Positions 44,843 to 54,104 of a stretch of DNA of 64,000 bases are shown here, piece after piece. The stretch is from assembly GCA_965250205.1 (NCBI GenBank), contig CBDFNK010000023.1, positions 372,001 through 436,000 on the forward strand. Reading direction: 5' to 3'. Below the pieces are notes generated by a model, which saw nothing but the letters and a program-made list of their open reading frames with translations, was not told where the DNA came from and did no database searches. Source of the DNA: JAHZKN01 sp965250205. GTDB lineage: Bacteria; Pseudomonadota; Alphaproteobacteria; Rhizobiales; Hyphomicrobiaceae. Numbering within the stretch: the first letter of the stretch is position 1; each line of letters begins with the position of its first letter. The translations under genes and the position numbers were made by a program.

Positions 44843-46358
44843 GAAAATTACAATCCACCCATACTTTCAGTGCTTTGAGCTCAGGATGGTCCAGATTACG
44901 AGCCAGATAGCGCCATATGCGCGGTACATGTGAGAGGTAGTGGGGTTTGCCATCGCGCTTGGCGAGGCGCGCAAAAATCCCCAGAATTTTCATGTTGCGC
45001 TGTGCGCCAAGAGCGCGAAACCGAAACAGCGTTTCTTTTGGATTAAAAGGTTCGGTGTAGTCATCGGCAAGCGTCGCTACTTCGCTGCAGTAGTGTTCAA
45101 AAAGGCTGTCTCCCAGATCCACTGGCACATCAAGACGGGCGTCCTGCAATAGAGACACAAGATCGTATTCTGCCGGCCCGCGCAGCGCGTCTTGAAAATC
45201 GATCACACCCACGCGCGCCGTCCCTGCCTCATCCGGCTGCCAGATGAGATTGGGCGAATGGAAGTCGCGTAGCACCCAGTGGTGATTTGATCGACTGGCT
45301 CTGTCAAACAGGGGCCTACATAGGGTTTTAAATTCTGTGCGCGCTGCATCAGGTGCGGGCGCGCCCTTCACGTACGGCCAGTACCAATCTAACAGCAGTG
45401 CACATTCGGTGTGCATGAGGTCAGAGGAAAAAACCGGCAGGCGATAGTGTTTTCCGTCAGGAAAAGTCCATGTGTGATCAGCAATGTCAGCGCGCAATGT
45501 GATCAGTACGTCTGTTGCGGCTTTCCATAGCGTGGCCTGATCAAGCCCTGCTTTAAGCGCGTCACCGAACACCTGATTGCCAAAGTCTTCTAAAACAAGC
45601 AGGCCTGTATCGAGATCTACGGCAAAAAGTTCAGGCGCGCTGATGCCCGCCTCGTGTAGAGAATTGGCGATAGCCATGAATGGGTGCACAGTCTCGGCAA
45701 GGTGAGCCAGCTGGCTGTAGGTCTTGCCATCACGAACAACGGGGCCATCTGATTGGGCGGGTGAATCCATGAGCAGCGCAGGCGCGGGCCCGCCGCTAAG
45801 GCGGGCATAACTGCGCGCAGAGGCATCGCCTTGCAGGTAGGAAATGTGGGCCGCATTCCAATCAGACCGCGCGCTTAGAAAATCATAGATGGTCTGGATG
45901 CGGTTAAGGCGACCGTCCCAGGTCCCGGTTCCCGTTAGTGTCACCTGACGTCGGTTTAGATCCTCTGTATCGCTAAGCGAGATCGCGAGACGATTTGGTG
46001 ACAGCCCAGCGTCTAACTGTTCAGGCCATTCAACCAGCAATGCGCCTGTTTGCAGCAACCCGTCCAGGCCAAGTTCAAGAACTTCGTCAGGTTCCTGTAT
46101 GCGATAAAGGTCTAGATGTGCGATCGCAACGCGACCGTCCGAGTAACCTTGGATCAATGCAAAGGTTGGGCTTGGCACTTCAAGACTTGGGTCGTTGTGG
46201 ACTGCGCGAATAACCGCACGCGCAAGTGTGGTTTTACCAGCTCCTAAATCGCCGGCAAGCGTGATGATATCGCCGTTGGCAAGTTTAAGCGCAATCAGTT
46301 CTGCAATGCGCCTGACGTCGCCTTCATCAGCCTTGGGAACTTGCCAGGTTGCGGTCAT
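44820..46358 (-). CDS. tsaE: TsaE - AmgK-type phosphotransferase fusion
   Basis: 512 residues in two parts. Residues 1-150 are TsaE, the ATPase of the tRNA t6A37 complex: Walker A TLAGDLGAGKTTLARAVIRA, VPSPTFALIQGY, HLDLYRI and LLVEWPEQ. Residues about 170-512 are an aminoglycoside-phosphotransferase-like kinase: LQGDASARSYARL, LVLEDFGNQVF, catalytic HHWVLRDFHSPNLIWQ and VGVIDFQDALRGPAEYDLVS. The kinase half fits AmgK (MurNAc/GlcNAc anomeric kinase) given the murU-like gene downstream. The fusion is known in alphaproteobacteria. The last residues (RSNRHK) and the stop are encoded by the end of an interspersed repeat. It overlaps divL by 32 bp. Confidence 0.9.
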   Translation of the reverse strand: MTATWQVPKADEGDVRRIAELIALKLANGDIITLAGDLGAGKTTLARAVIRAVHNDPSLEVPSPTFALIQGYSDGRVAIAHLDLYRIQEPDEVLELGLDGLLQTGALLVEWPEQLDAGLSPNRLAISLSDTEDLNRRQVTLTGTGTWDGRLNRIQTIYDFLSARSDWNAAHISYLQGDASARSYARLSGGPAPALLMDSPAQSDGPVVRDGKTYSQLAHLAETVHPFMAIANSLHEAGISAPELFAVDLDTGLLVLEDFGNQVFGDALKAGLDQATLWKAATDVLITLRADIADHTWTFPDGKHYRLPVFSSDLMHTECALLLDWYWPYVKGAPAPDAARTEFKTLCRPLFDRASRSNHHWVLRDFHSPNLIWQPDEAGTARVGVIDFQDALRGPAEYDLVSLLQDARLDVPVDLGDSLFEHYCSEVATLADDYTEPFNPKETLFRFRALGAQRNMKILGIFARLAKRDGKPHYLSHVPRIWRYLARNLDHPELKALKVWVDCNFPRSNRHK

Positions 46359-48846
46359 CGCTTAGAACTTTCTCCGGATCAGCGCCTTGGGTTGCGCGTT
46401 CGGGAAAGCGAACCGTGATGCGCGTGCCGCGACCAACCTTGCTGTCAATAGCCAAGCCGCCGCCATGCATTTCAACCAGACTTTTGACAACAGCAAGGCC
46501 AAGTCCGGCACCACGGTGCTTCGATCCGTGGCTGCTCGATTCAAAGCGGTCAAAAATGCGCGCATGCTGTTCCTCAGGTATGCCAACGCCATGGTCTTCA
46601 ACTGAGAAGATAACCTCACCCTCCTGGCGCCAGCAGGAAACCTCAACCGTACCCTGGGGTTCTGAAAATCCAATTGCGTTGGACAATAGATGCGATAAGA
46701 TCTGCGCAATGCGTTTTTGATCAGCAATGAAGGTACCAATATCGTCTGCAACGGCAATGTCTAATGTGAGTTGGCGCCGTGCTGCTGATTGACGGACATG
46801 ATCGATGGCCGCGTCAATGGCCTTGTTAGGGTCAGTCTCGGCGAGGTCGAGTTGCAGTTCGCCTGCATCAATCGTCGCGAGGTCTAGCAGCCCGTCAATG
46901 ATCGACAGCAATGTTTTTGACGAACCTGTGATGTCACTCAAGTATTCTTTTTGTTTCGCATTCAAGGTGCCGATGTGCGGGCTTTCCAGGAATTCGCTAA
47001 AACCAATGATATTGGTCAAAGGCGTTCGTAGTTCATATGAGACATTGCTTATGAAGCGGTTCTTCAGCTTGTCAGATGCTATCAGAGCTTCGTTGCGCTC
47101 GACGAGGGCGCGTTCATAGCGTTTGGAATCGGTCACATCTGCAAACGTCAGCAGCGTGCCGCCGTCGGGCAAGGGTGTTGAGGCATAGTCAATCACACTA
47201 CTGTCAGAGCGCATCATTTGACCATCAACCGGTGCGCGCTGATCTGAAAACGCGATCACCGCTTGTCGAATGGTTTGCAACGCCTCCTTATCCTGGCAAA
47301 GAACAGTGGCATCGCGCACAAATTCATCGATGTGCGGTTGTTGTTCAATGGATTTTCGAGATAGCTTCCACACCGAAATAAAGGCCGCATTGGCAAGTGT
47401 CAGGCGGCCATCCGTACTAAACACTGCGACGGCTTCTTTGAGGCTGTCCAGTGTTTCGCTTTGCACGCGAATGAGCGCATTGTACCGGCTCTCAAGGGCC
47501 AAGCGTTCGGTTTCATCGGCGTAGAGATATGTCACACCGCCATCCGGGCGATGCTCGGCCATGATATGCAGCATGCGCCCATCAGCTAAGTGCCACCAAT
47601 CATCAATTTCCTTGTTGGCTTCATATACTTTGAGAATTTCGTCGCGCCATTCGCGGTAGTGCACCACTTCGGGGAGGCGGCCTAGTTCGCGCAGGCGATC
47701 AAGAATGGCACCATCTGTTGGTTTTGTTTCAAGCCAGTCTTCATCGATCTGCCACAGCTTGCTGTAGGCCTCATTGAAGAATGTCAGCCGTTTGTCGGGA
47801 CCAAAGACCGCAACAGCAGTTGCTACGCGGTCGAGTGTGCGGTCATATGTTTCAACATAGCGGTTGAGTTCACTTTGCGCTGTTTCGAGTGTTTCAATGT
47901 CGATTGCAATGCCAGCAATCGCATCGCCCATCGGCATAACGCGAACATCGTGTGATTTGCGCTCACCCCCAATGACCAGGTGGATGCGGTCCTGATAGGG
48001 TTTGTTCTTGCGAAGGGCAGCTTGCACGGCTTGACGCTGGCGTGATTCCAAGAGTTCGATCTGACGTGAAATCACTTCCTCTTCGTCATTTGCTTCAACA
48101 GCTTTGACGTAGGCTTGGTTGACCCAGATGAGGCGTTGGTCGAGGCCGCGCAACCAAGCTGGGGATTCAAGTTCGTCGAGTATCTGGCGACTAGCGCGAA
48201 TGTCGCGGGCAAGTACGGCGTGATGGTCGAAGATTACGGCTAAGTCTTGCTTGTATCCAACAGTGTCACGAAAACGTAATACGGCGCGACCACCTGTAGC
48301 GCGTCCATCTGCTTCGATGTGCACACCTGAAGATGTTTTGACGATAATGCTGAAGGATTGGCCCTCGGTGAAAAGCTGGTCGAGGTGCTGTTTGAGAGCC
48401 TTTGCGCCGAGCGCCTCAAGCCAAAAACCAAAACGCAAAAATTCTTGAGCATTGTTGGGGAGTCCTTGCACGTTGGTCAACGTGTGCGTCACGATCTGCG
48501 GCGGCCTGGAATGTTCCCAGTAAACCAGAACCTGAGGTTCGGCGTGGATCATCGCTTCCGCAGTTGCCAGATCGCGCTTGAGGCGTTGGGTCTCAGATCG
48601 TCTAAGGTCGGCCTTGCGGCGGGCCTGCCAAAGTGCTTTGGCAAGGAGCAACACGCCAATGAGGCCAAGTATTAGGATGCCCGTGCCCAGGACGAGCGGT
48701 TGATAGTCGTTGAAAGAGGTGTTGAGGTCGTTGCTGTTGGAGACGGCGATCGTGAGGACGGCGGCGACCACAAACCCGGCGACCAGCAAACTCGTAAGCT
48801 GGACCTTCGTTTTTCTATGTCCGATGGTTTGGTCGTAAAACGGCAT
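46327..48846 (-). CDS. divL: DivL-like sensor kinase with Tyr in the H-box
   Basis: 839 residues from the Met at 48846 (MPFYDQTIGHRKTKVQLTSL). Two membrane spans near the N-terminus (LLVAGFVVAAVLTIAV; LVLGTGILILGLIGVLLLAK) are followed by several PAS domains, a dimerisation helix and an ATPase domain (ILSHLLSNAIGFSEPQGTVE, VEDHGVGIPEEQHARIFDRF, GAGLGLAVVKSLVEMHGG). The phospho-acceptor position is Tyr604 in SNVSYELRTPLTNIIGFSEF, where ordinary kinases have His. This Tyr is the hallmark of DivL, which in Caulobacter tunes the CckA-CtrA cell-cycle pathway as a binding protein. Position between tsaE-amgK and ahcY also fits DivL. Confidence 0.88.
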   Translation of the reverse strand: MPFYDQTIGHRKTKVQLTSLLVAGFVVAAVLTIAVSNSNDLNTSFNDYQPLVLGTGILILGLIGVLLLAKALWQARRKADLRRSETQRLKRDLATAEAMIHAEPQVLVYWEHSRPPQIVTHTLTNVQGLPNNAQEFLRFGFWLEALGAKALKQHLDQLFTEGQSFSIIVKTSSGVHIEADGRATGGRAVLRFRDTVGYKQDLAVIFDHHAVLARDIRASRQILDELESPAWLRGLDQRLIWVNQAYVKAVEANDEEEVISRQIELLESRQRQAVQAALRKNKPYQDRIHLVIGGERKSHDVRVMPMGDAIAGIAIDIETLETAQSELNRYVETYDRTLDRVATAVAVFGPDKRLTFFNEAYSKLWQIDEDWLETKPTDGAILDRLRELGRLPEVVHYREWRDEILKVYEANKEIDDWWHLADGRMLHIMAEHRPDGGVTYLYADETERLALESRYNALIRVQSETLDSLKEAVAVFSTDGRLTLANAAFISVWKLSRKSIEQQPHIDEFVRDATVLCQDKEALQTIRQAVIAFSDQRAPVDGQMMRSDSSVIDYASTPLPDGGTLLTFADVTDSKRYERALVERNEALIASDKLKNRFISNVSYELRTPLTNIIGFSEFLESPHIGTLNAKQKEYLSDITGSSKTLLSIIDGLLDLATIDAGELQLDLAETDPNKAIDAAIDHVRQSAARRQLTLDIAVADDIGTFIADQKRIAQILSHLLSNAIGFSEPQGTVEVSCWRQEGEVIFSVEDHGVGIPEEQHARIFDRFESSSHGSKHRGAGLGLAVVKSLVEMHGGGLAIDSKVGRGTRITVRFPERATQGADPEKVLSDDRNLASSQG

Positions 48847-49070
48847 TGTGGGATATTTGGCGTTCCATGAGAGGGCGGGAAAAGCAGAATGCGGGCAGCA
48901 TACAAAAACCACCGGCCGGCCCTGTTGGCATGATCTCGAATCAGTTGGGATTATGGCTGGCCCACTTTATGCTGGCCAGCGCGTCAAGGCCACACCGCCC
49001 CCGAGATATGGGGCTGGTACGAGCTTTACACAAGCGCCTTGCTCTTCAGCGCGCTAACCCTGTGAGCCAT

Positions 49071-49105
49071 AAAAAAACGCTCGGATTGGTGTCCAATCCG
49101 AGCGT
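49071..49105 (-). terminator. ahcY terminator
   Basis: Read on the minus strand: ACGCTCGGATTGG, a 3-base loop, CCAATCCGAGCGT and a T-run. A 13-bp stem located 68 bp after the ahcY stop. Confidence 0.9.
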
Positions 49106-49172
49106 CGATGTGTTGTTTAGGTCCAGTCCAGACAGCTCGAGCTGTCATTTGAGGTTTGGCAAATAGACCGGT

Positions 49173-50582
49173 TTAGTAGCGATAGTGGTCCGGTTTATAG
49201 GGACCCGTTGTCTTGACGCCAATATATTCAGCTTGTTCGTCGGAAAGCGTCGTCAGGTTGGCGCCAATTTTGGCCAGATGCAGGCGCGCAACTTTTTCAT
49301 CCAGGTGTTTTGGAAGCGTGTAGACGTCGTTTTTGTACTCATCTGTATCGCGCTTGGTCCACAGCTCAATCTGAGCCAGCGTTTGGTTGGTGAACGAGGC
49401 AGACATCACGAAAGAGGGGTGGCCCATTGCGTTACCAAGGTTCACGAGGCGTCCTTCGGACAGCAAGATGATACGTTTGCCATCTGGAAACTCAATCTCA
49501 TCGACCTGTGGTTTGATATTGGTCCACTTCAGATTCTTCATCGCGCCAACTTGGATCTCATTGTCAAAGTGACCGATGTTGCAGAGGATTGCGCGGTCTT
49601 TCATGTTGCGCATGTGATCCATGGTGACGACATCTTTGTTGCCGGTCGCTGTGCAGATAATGTCTACCTGCGGCACAGCCTCGTCCATGGTCACGACTTC
49701 ATAACCTTCCATGGCGGCTTGCAGGGCGCAGATCGGATCGATTTCCGATACCATTACGCGGCAGCCCGCATTGCGCAGTGAAGCAGCTGAACCTTTGCCG
49801 ACATCGCCAAAGCCTGCAACCATGGCGACTTTACCGGCCATCATCACGTCGGTGCCACGGCGCACACCATCAACAAGGCTCTCGCGACAGCCATAAAGGT
49901 TATCAAACTTAGATTTTGTCACCGAGTCATTGACGTTGATCGCAGGGAATAAAAGCTTTCCAACTTTTGCCAATTGGTACAAGCGATTGACGCCGGTTGT
50001 GGTTTCTTCAGAAACACCGCGAATGCTTTTCGCCAGTTCTGCAAACCAACCTGGCTTTTCAGTCAGTGTCTTTTTGATGAGGGCAAAGAAAACTTCCTCT
50101 TCTTCAGATCCAGGCGAATTCAGGAAGTCGGTGTCGCCGTTTTCAGCACGCAAGCCGTAGTGCACGAACATGGTTGCGTCGCCACCGTCGTCGAGGATCA
50201 GGTTTGGCGTACCGCCGTCACCCCATTCTAATGCACGGCGGGTATAGTTCCAGTATTCTTCCAGCGTTTCGCCCTTATAGGCAAACACTGGCACGCCAGA
50301 GGCTGCAATTGCTGCCGCTGCATGGTCTTGTGTTGAATAGATATTGCACGATACCCAACGCACATCGGCGCCAAGTGCGGTCAGTGTTTCAATCAAAACC
50401 GCAGTTTGAATGGTCATGTGCAACGAGCCCATGATCCGCGCACCTTTCAGCGGTTGGCTTGGACCATACTCTTCGCGGGTCGTCATCAAACCTGGCATCT
50501 CAGATTCAGCGATGGAAATTTCTTTGCGGCCAAAGTCAGCCAGAGAGATATCCTTGACGATGTAGTCGCCGTTAGAAGTCAT
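49173..50582 (-). CDS. ahcY: adenosylhomocysteinase (SAH hydrolase)
   Basis: 469 residues from the Met at 50582, preceded by AAAGGATG; the open frame to 50621 is less likely. It splits S-adenosylhomocysteine to adenosine and homocysteine using bound NAD. Motifs are SLHMTIQTAVLIETLTALGA, SCNIYSTQDHAAAAIA, NVNDSVTKSKFDNLYGCRES, the NAD loop AMVAGFGDVGKGSAASLRNA, and the C-terminal KTTGPYKPDHYRY. It lies next to the PTS/ChvIG genes, as in rhizobia. A palindrome 236 bp upstream may be an operator. Confidence 0.96.
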   Translation of the reverse strand: MTSNGDYIVKDISLADFGRKEISIAESEMPGLMTTREEYGPSQPLKGARIMGSLHMTIQTAVLIETLTALGADVRWVSCNIYSTQDHAAAAIAASGVPVFAYKGETLEEYWNYTRRALEWGDGGTPNLILDDGGDATMFVHYGLRAENGDTDFLNSPGSEEEEVFFALIKKTLTEKPGWFAELAKSIRGVSEETTTGVNRLYQLAKVGKLLFPAINVNDSVTKSKFDNLYGCRESLVDGVRRGTDVMMAGKVAMVAGFGDVGKGSAASLRNAGCRVMVSEIDPICALQAAMEGYEVVTMDEAVPQVDIICTATGNKDVVTMDHMRNMKDRAILCNIGHFDNEIQVGAMKNLKWTNIKPQVDEIEFPDGKRIILLSEGRLVNLGNAMGHPSFVMSASFTNQTLAQIELWTKRDTDEYKNDVYTLPKHLDEKVARLHLAKIGANLTTLSDEQAEYIGVKTTGPYKPDHYRY

Positions 50583-51425
50583 GCTTACATCCTTTGTTTT
50601 GGACTGGTGGCGATCGGTCAAATGGGCACCGTGAATTCAATAGAGGTGTGCCCTACGCCATCTTGGTGATCAGGTCTTGGCGGCTCTTGAAGCTCAAATA
50701 CAGGGGGGCCGCTGTCCCGCTTCCGCCCATAGCTCCTGGTTTGGCGGTTCTTGAATTGGGAGAGGGAGAGTCCGCCAGCTGCGGCTTCTATAGCGGGCAG
50801 CTTGCCAGAACGCAACAAGACATAAACAAGTCTTTATGTCTCAGGGGGGGGTACTCCCAGGGGGTAAGGTTTTGCGGGCCAAGATGGGCCGCGACGGTTT
50901 TAAAAGGTCTGGTCGCGGATGGGGCTTGATGATGCAACTCTAGGTTGGGGGGAAATCTGAAGGCAAACAATGGTCTGGGGGTGCGTTTTTGGGGGCTCGG
51001 TTGGGTGGTCTTCCATAAGCTGGGTGTGGGGGACGTGGGGCGCGTGCTTCTTGATCCGGTTTTTTGGCGCACTCAGCTGTCAGAAAAAAAATGACGCTTC
51101 AGCGCCAAGTTGGATCGCGGGTTGATTTGAAAGGTTTGATTAACCAGGTCTCTTAATCGGTCACGTCCAGATATCCTGCAATACGGGCGATATGGTTTGC
51201 AAAAGTGTTATCGGATGACAAACAATTTGATTAATTTCCACGACGGTGTGTTTTTGCATTCTTTCAGGCGTGTTCAGTGCGTGCGATACGTCACTTTGAC
51301 GACAAAATGCGATGCTGAAAAATTGGTCGAATTTATTTTCAAATGGATCCTTTCCGGTCCCAGCTTCTTAGCCGTCAATTTGGTTTATCCCCTGATTAAC
51401 CGGTGAATTTTGGTACAATGAAGCT
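50583..51425. other. gene-free region between ahcY and the VWA gene
   Basis: 843 bp between divergent genes. It holds a palindrome (50818-50841), G-rich stretches on the plus strand (e.g. 50842-50852 and 50990-51010) and AT-rich DNA before the VWA gene. The open frame 51197-51406 shows no protein-like pattern. No riboswitch consensus for SAH or SAM was recognised. Confidence 0.5.
50818..50841. promoter_or_regulatory. palindrome upstream of ahcY, candidate operator
   Basis: AGACATAAA (50818-50826) and TTTATGTCT (50833-50841) are exact complements across a 6-base spacer. An AT-rich ACATAAA/TTTATGT palindrome before ahcY recalls the operators of ArsR-family SAH-responsive regulators (SahR), but I cannot confirm the consensus. 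Confidence 0.4.
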
Positions 51426-52691
51426 ATGAAATTCGAGAAAGGCGCTCCGCGCTCCGCGCTTTCCCCGTCCGCAAGAAGACACAAAGAATTGGCTTCACGG
51501 ACATTGGGTGGGAAAATGAAGTTGGCGTTAGAAATCAAAGTTTACTCCAAAGCCTTTTGGCTGGATCGCAACGGTGGTGTTGCGGCGCTTTTTGGCGTGG
51601 GTGGGCTTGCAGTGTTAGTCTTGGCCGGAGGCGCGACCGCATTTGATCACGGGCAAACCGCGCGCGCTCACACAACTTCCATCAAAACCGCGCCTGTGGG
51701 AGGTATTGACCGTGTAGCGGGAACCACTGATGGGACTGAAATCAGTGCCCACTCAATGGCGGCTGGCAAAAACGTCGGTGCCAATATTGAACTTTCTTTA
51801 ATGCTGGATGTCACGGGTTCTATGGCGGGCGATAAGATTGCCGCTCTCAAATCCGCCGCCAAAGATTTTGTTAAACGCCTGGTTTGGGACGATCAGAGCA
51901 CATTCAAATCACGCATTGCTTTGGTGCCATTCTCTTCAAGTGTCCGTCTTCCGCGTTCTGCGCAGGCGATTGCGACAGGGCCAAGACAAGCGACTAAAAT
52001 CAAAACTGTGTCTAAGTGGCATTGGTACAATGGTTGGCATTCAGTCAATCAGACCTACTACAAGACCAACTGTCTGGCTGAGCGCACGGGCCCTAACGCC
52101 TATACAGATGCCCCACCAGGCGAGGGCGATTTTGTGATGTCTGTCTATGCGCGCGAAGCATCGACGACCTGTGATACGGGGGCCTCAAACGTCATCGTGC
52201 CGCTGACCAACGACACGTCGGTCTTAAAATCCGCAATCGAGAGTCTCAACGCCACAGGTAAAGCTGCGGGTCAGTTGGGAGCGGCCTGGGCCTGGTACAC
52301 CTTATCACCAAATTGGAACCGTCTTTGGCGGTCGCACGATAACCAAGCCGCAGCCTATGGGGTAACCAACACCAAGAAGATAGCGATCCTGTTGTCTGGC
52401 GGTGATAACACGACGCAATATGCTGCCGATGGCACGGTGAGCTCACGTGGAGATGCTGCCAATGGGTCGTCGACCAACCAGATAGGCGCGATGTGCACGG
52501 CAATGAAGGCGTCTGGTGTTACCGTCTATACAATAGGTTTTGACGTTGCTTCGGAATCTACGGCATCGAATACGCTTTCGCACTGTGCAACGGATGGGGC
52601 AAAAGTGTTTACGTCAAACAATGGGGAAGATCTTCAACAGGCATTTCGGACAATTGCTCAGGAAATTATTGCGTCTAACCTTTCGAGCTAA
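51426..52691 (+). CDS. VWA-domain protein, TadG-like
   Basis: 421 residues. After a short basic N-terminus comes RNGGVAALFGVGGLAVLVLA, a TadE/TadG-type membrane anchor with the typical Gly before the span. A von Willebrand A domain follows, with metal-site motif SLMLDVTGSMAGDKIAALKS, a Thr/Ser site region and the Asp-containing strand IAILLSGGDNTTQYAADG. TadG-like proteins belong to Flp pilus systems, but no other tad genes lie here, so it may be a solitary envelope protein. Met31 (51516), after GGTGGG, is an alternative start and would give a more typical N-terminus. A terminator follows. Confidence 0.8.
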   Translation: MKFEKGAPRSALSPSARRHKELASRTLGGKMKLALEIKVYSKAFWLDRNGGVAALFGVGGLAVLVLAGGATAFDHGQTARAHTTSIKTAPVGGIDRVAGTTDGTEISAHSMAAGKNVGANIELSLMLDVTGSMAGDKIAALKSAAKDFVKRLVWDDQSTFKSRIALVPFSSSVRLPRSAQAIATGPRQATKIKTVSKWHWYNGWHSVNQTYYKTNCLAERTGPNAYTDAPPGEGDFVMSVYAREASTTCDTGASNVIVPLTNDTSVLKSAIESLNATGKAAGQLGAAWAWYTLSPNWNRLWRSHDNQAAAYGVTNTKKIAILLSGGDNTTQYAADGTVSSRGDAANGSSTNQIGAMCTAMKASGVTVYTIGFDVASESTASNTLSHCATDGAKVFTSNNGEDLQQAFRTIAQEIIASNLSS

Positions 52692-52709
52692 ATAGCAAAC
52701 GTCTCGTGC

Positions 52710-52742
52710 AAAAAAAGAGCGCTCCAGGCTGGGCTCTTTTTG
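52710..52742 (+). terminator. terminator of the VWA gene
   Basis: AAAAAGAGC and GGCTCTTTTT form the stem, with an 11-base loop and T-run. The mirrored A-run allows use from the HPr side too. Confidence 0.8.
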
Positions 52743-52789
52743 CCGTTTTATTTCCTGCTGTTGTTATGAGCGCGACGATACCTCGTCGA

Positions 52790-53095
52790 TCAGCCCTGCT
52801 CGGAAAGCTCTTCGCCAAAGCCTTGCTCAATCAGCGTAACAATCGCCTCAAGTGCTTCTGGTCCATCAGGGCCCTCAGCAGCTAAATGCAATTGAGCGCC
52901 AGGGCCTGCAGCCAGCATCATAAGACCCATGATCGAGGTGCCTTCAACAGTTTGGTCATCGCGCGTTACAGTGATTTTGGCATTGAAGCCTTCAGCGCAT
53001 TTGACAAATTTTGCCGAGGCACGCGCGTGGAGACCCTTACGATTAATAATCGTGACGACAGCTTCGGGGCGTTGGGAGGACTTCAATTCGGGCAT
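52790..53095 (-). CDS. phosphocarrier protein HPr (regulatory PTS)
   Basis: 101 residues. The phosphorylated His is in NRKGLHARASAKFVKC, and the Ser site for HprK is in EGTSIMGLMMLAAGPG. It belongs to the regulatory PTS of alphaproteobacteria, which has no sugar permease here and controls carbon and nitrogen responses and ChvIG. Follows the EIIA gene by 18 bp in the same operon. Confidence 0.93.
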   Translation of the reverse strand: MPELKSSQRPEAVVTIINRKGLHARASAKFVKCAEGFNAKITVTRDDQTVEGTSIMGLMMLAAGPGAQLHLAAEGPDGPEALEAIVTLIEQGFGEELSEQG

Positions 53096-53113
53096 GACAA
53101 AAATTGTTGTTTC

Positions 53114-53518
53114 TTAATTGTGGCCTGACAGTTCTTGACTTGCCACCTTGATATATTTGCGTGCTGCATCGCGTGCCTTGTTCACGGCTTCGGCTATCGG
53201 CACTTCGTCTCTTAGGCTGGCCAGTTTCACAAGGATGGGCAAGTTGATGCCAGCAATGACCTCAACCGGAATTTCGTCGATGACCGAAATGGCGAGGTTA
53301 GAGGGCGTGCCCCCGAACATATCTGTGAGAATGATGACCCCGTCACCGTTTTCAACTGATCGTGCGGCTTGCAGGATTTCATCGCGGCGCTTGGTCATGT
53401 CATCTTCAGGGCCAATCGAGATCACTTCTAAGTTGTCCTGATGGCCAACAACATGCTCCAGCGCATTGCGGAACTCGACCGCCAAACCACCATGCGCGAC
53501 AATCACAAGCCCGATCAT
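53114..53518 (-). CDS. PTS EIIA component, mannose family
   Basis: 134 residues. The phospho-accepting His is in MIGLVIVAHGGLAVEF (His9). Typical blocks follow: GDGVIILTDMFGGTPSNLAI and VIAGINLPILVKLASLR. In this cluster it acts as regulatory EIIA, receiving phosphate from HPr. It lies between hprK and the HPr gene. Confidence 0.93.
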   Translation of the reverse strand: MIGLVIVAHGGLAVEFRNALEHVVGHQDNLEVISIGPEDDMTKRRDEILQAARSVENGDGVIILTDMFGGTPSNLAISVIDEIPVEVIAGINLPILVKLASLRDEVPIAEAVNKARDAARKYIKVASQELSGHN

Positions 53519-53639
53519 GTTTGTTCGTTTCCTCCTTGATCGTGCCTTGAGACGTCGTTAGCCCAAAGCCGCGTCGGCAAAGAGTTACAACTGTTCACCG
53601 GAGACGCAAGTCCTTTTTCGACCTGGAAAGGTCACTTCT

Positions 53640-54104
53640 TTATTCACTGAGACGGGGCACGCCACTGAGTGCAAGCAGCACCTTGTTCGCGGCAGATGCA
53701 TCGTAGGCACAAATTTGAAGGATAGGCAGAGTGGTAGCACAAAGTTCAGTGCTCGCTGATGCTTCTGGTAAGCGTTCAATATCCTCACAGACCACCAGAT
53801 CCACAACGAGCGCGACCGGGACCGCGCTTTTATGCGGCAGACGATAGATGCCAAGCCCTCTAATTTCAATCAGCCCTACAAGGGTTTCAGGTGGGCTGGC
53901 AATCAGTTCGGGTCCACGTTTTTCAACGGCAACGCGGTCATCAGCAACCAGGACTGCGGCGTCGGCGATTAACGATGTTGGCGGGTGCATGATGCACCTC
54001 AGTGCAAGATCAGATTTACCGCACCCGGATGGCCCGCGTATCAAGGCCGCCTTGTTGCCAAGTGCGATCGCCGTGGCGTGAACTATATCAGGCGCGTCTG
54101 CCAC
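53640..54104 (-). CDS. hprK: HPr kinase/phosphorylase, short form
   Basis: 154 residues from GTG 54104 (VADAPDIVHATAIALG), which follows GGGAG; the Met at 54176 lies deep inside chvG and is less likely. The Walker A is LIRGPSGCGKSDLALRCI, then LVADDRVAVEKRG and GLIEIRGLGIYRLPH. Only the catalytic C-terminal domain is present, as usual in alphaproteobacteria; the N-terminal domain of Gram-positive HprK is absent. It phosphorylates the Ser of HPr. The start overlaps the chvG stop by 17 bp. Confidence 0.9.
   Translation of the reverse strand: MADAPDIVHATAIALGNKAALIRGPSGCGKSDLALRCIMHPPTSLIADAAVLVADDRVAVEKRGPELIASPPETLVGLIEIRGLGIYRLPHKSAVPVALVVDLVVCEDIERLPEASASTELCATTLPILQICAYDASAANKVLLALSGVPRLSE

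Noticed and set aside
50583..50800. Possible SAH or SAM riboswitch upstream of ahcY
   Set aside because: No consensus core or pseudoknot elements could be recognised by eye; only the palindrome further upstream stands out.
51197..51406. 69-residue plus-strand ORF upstream of the VWA gene
   Set aside because: No ribosome binding site, no pattern, and it lies in the AT-rich regulatory region.
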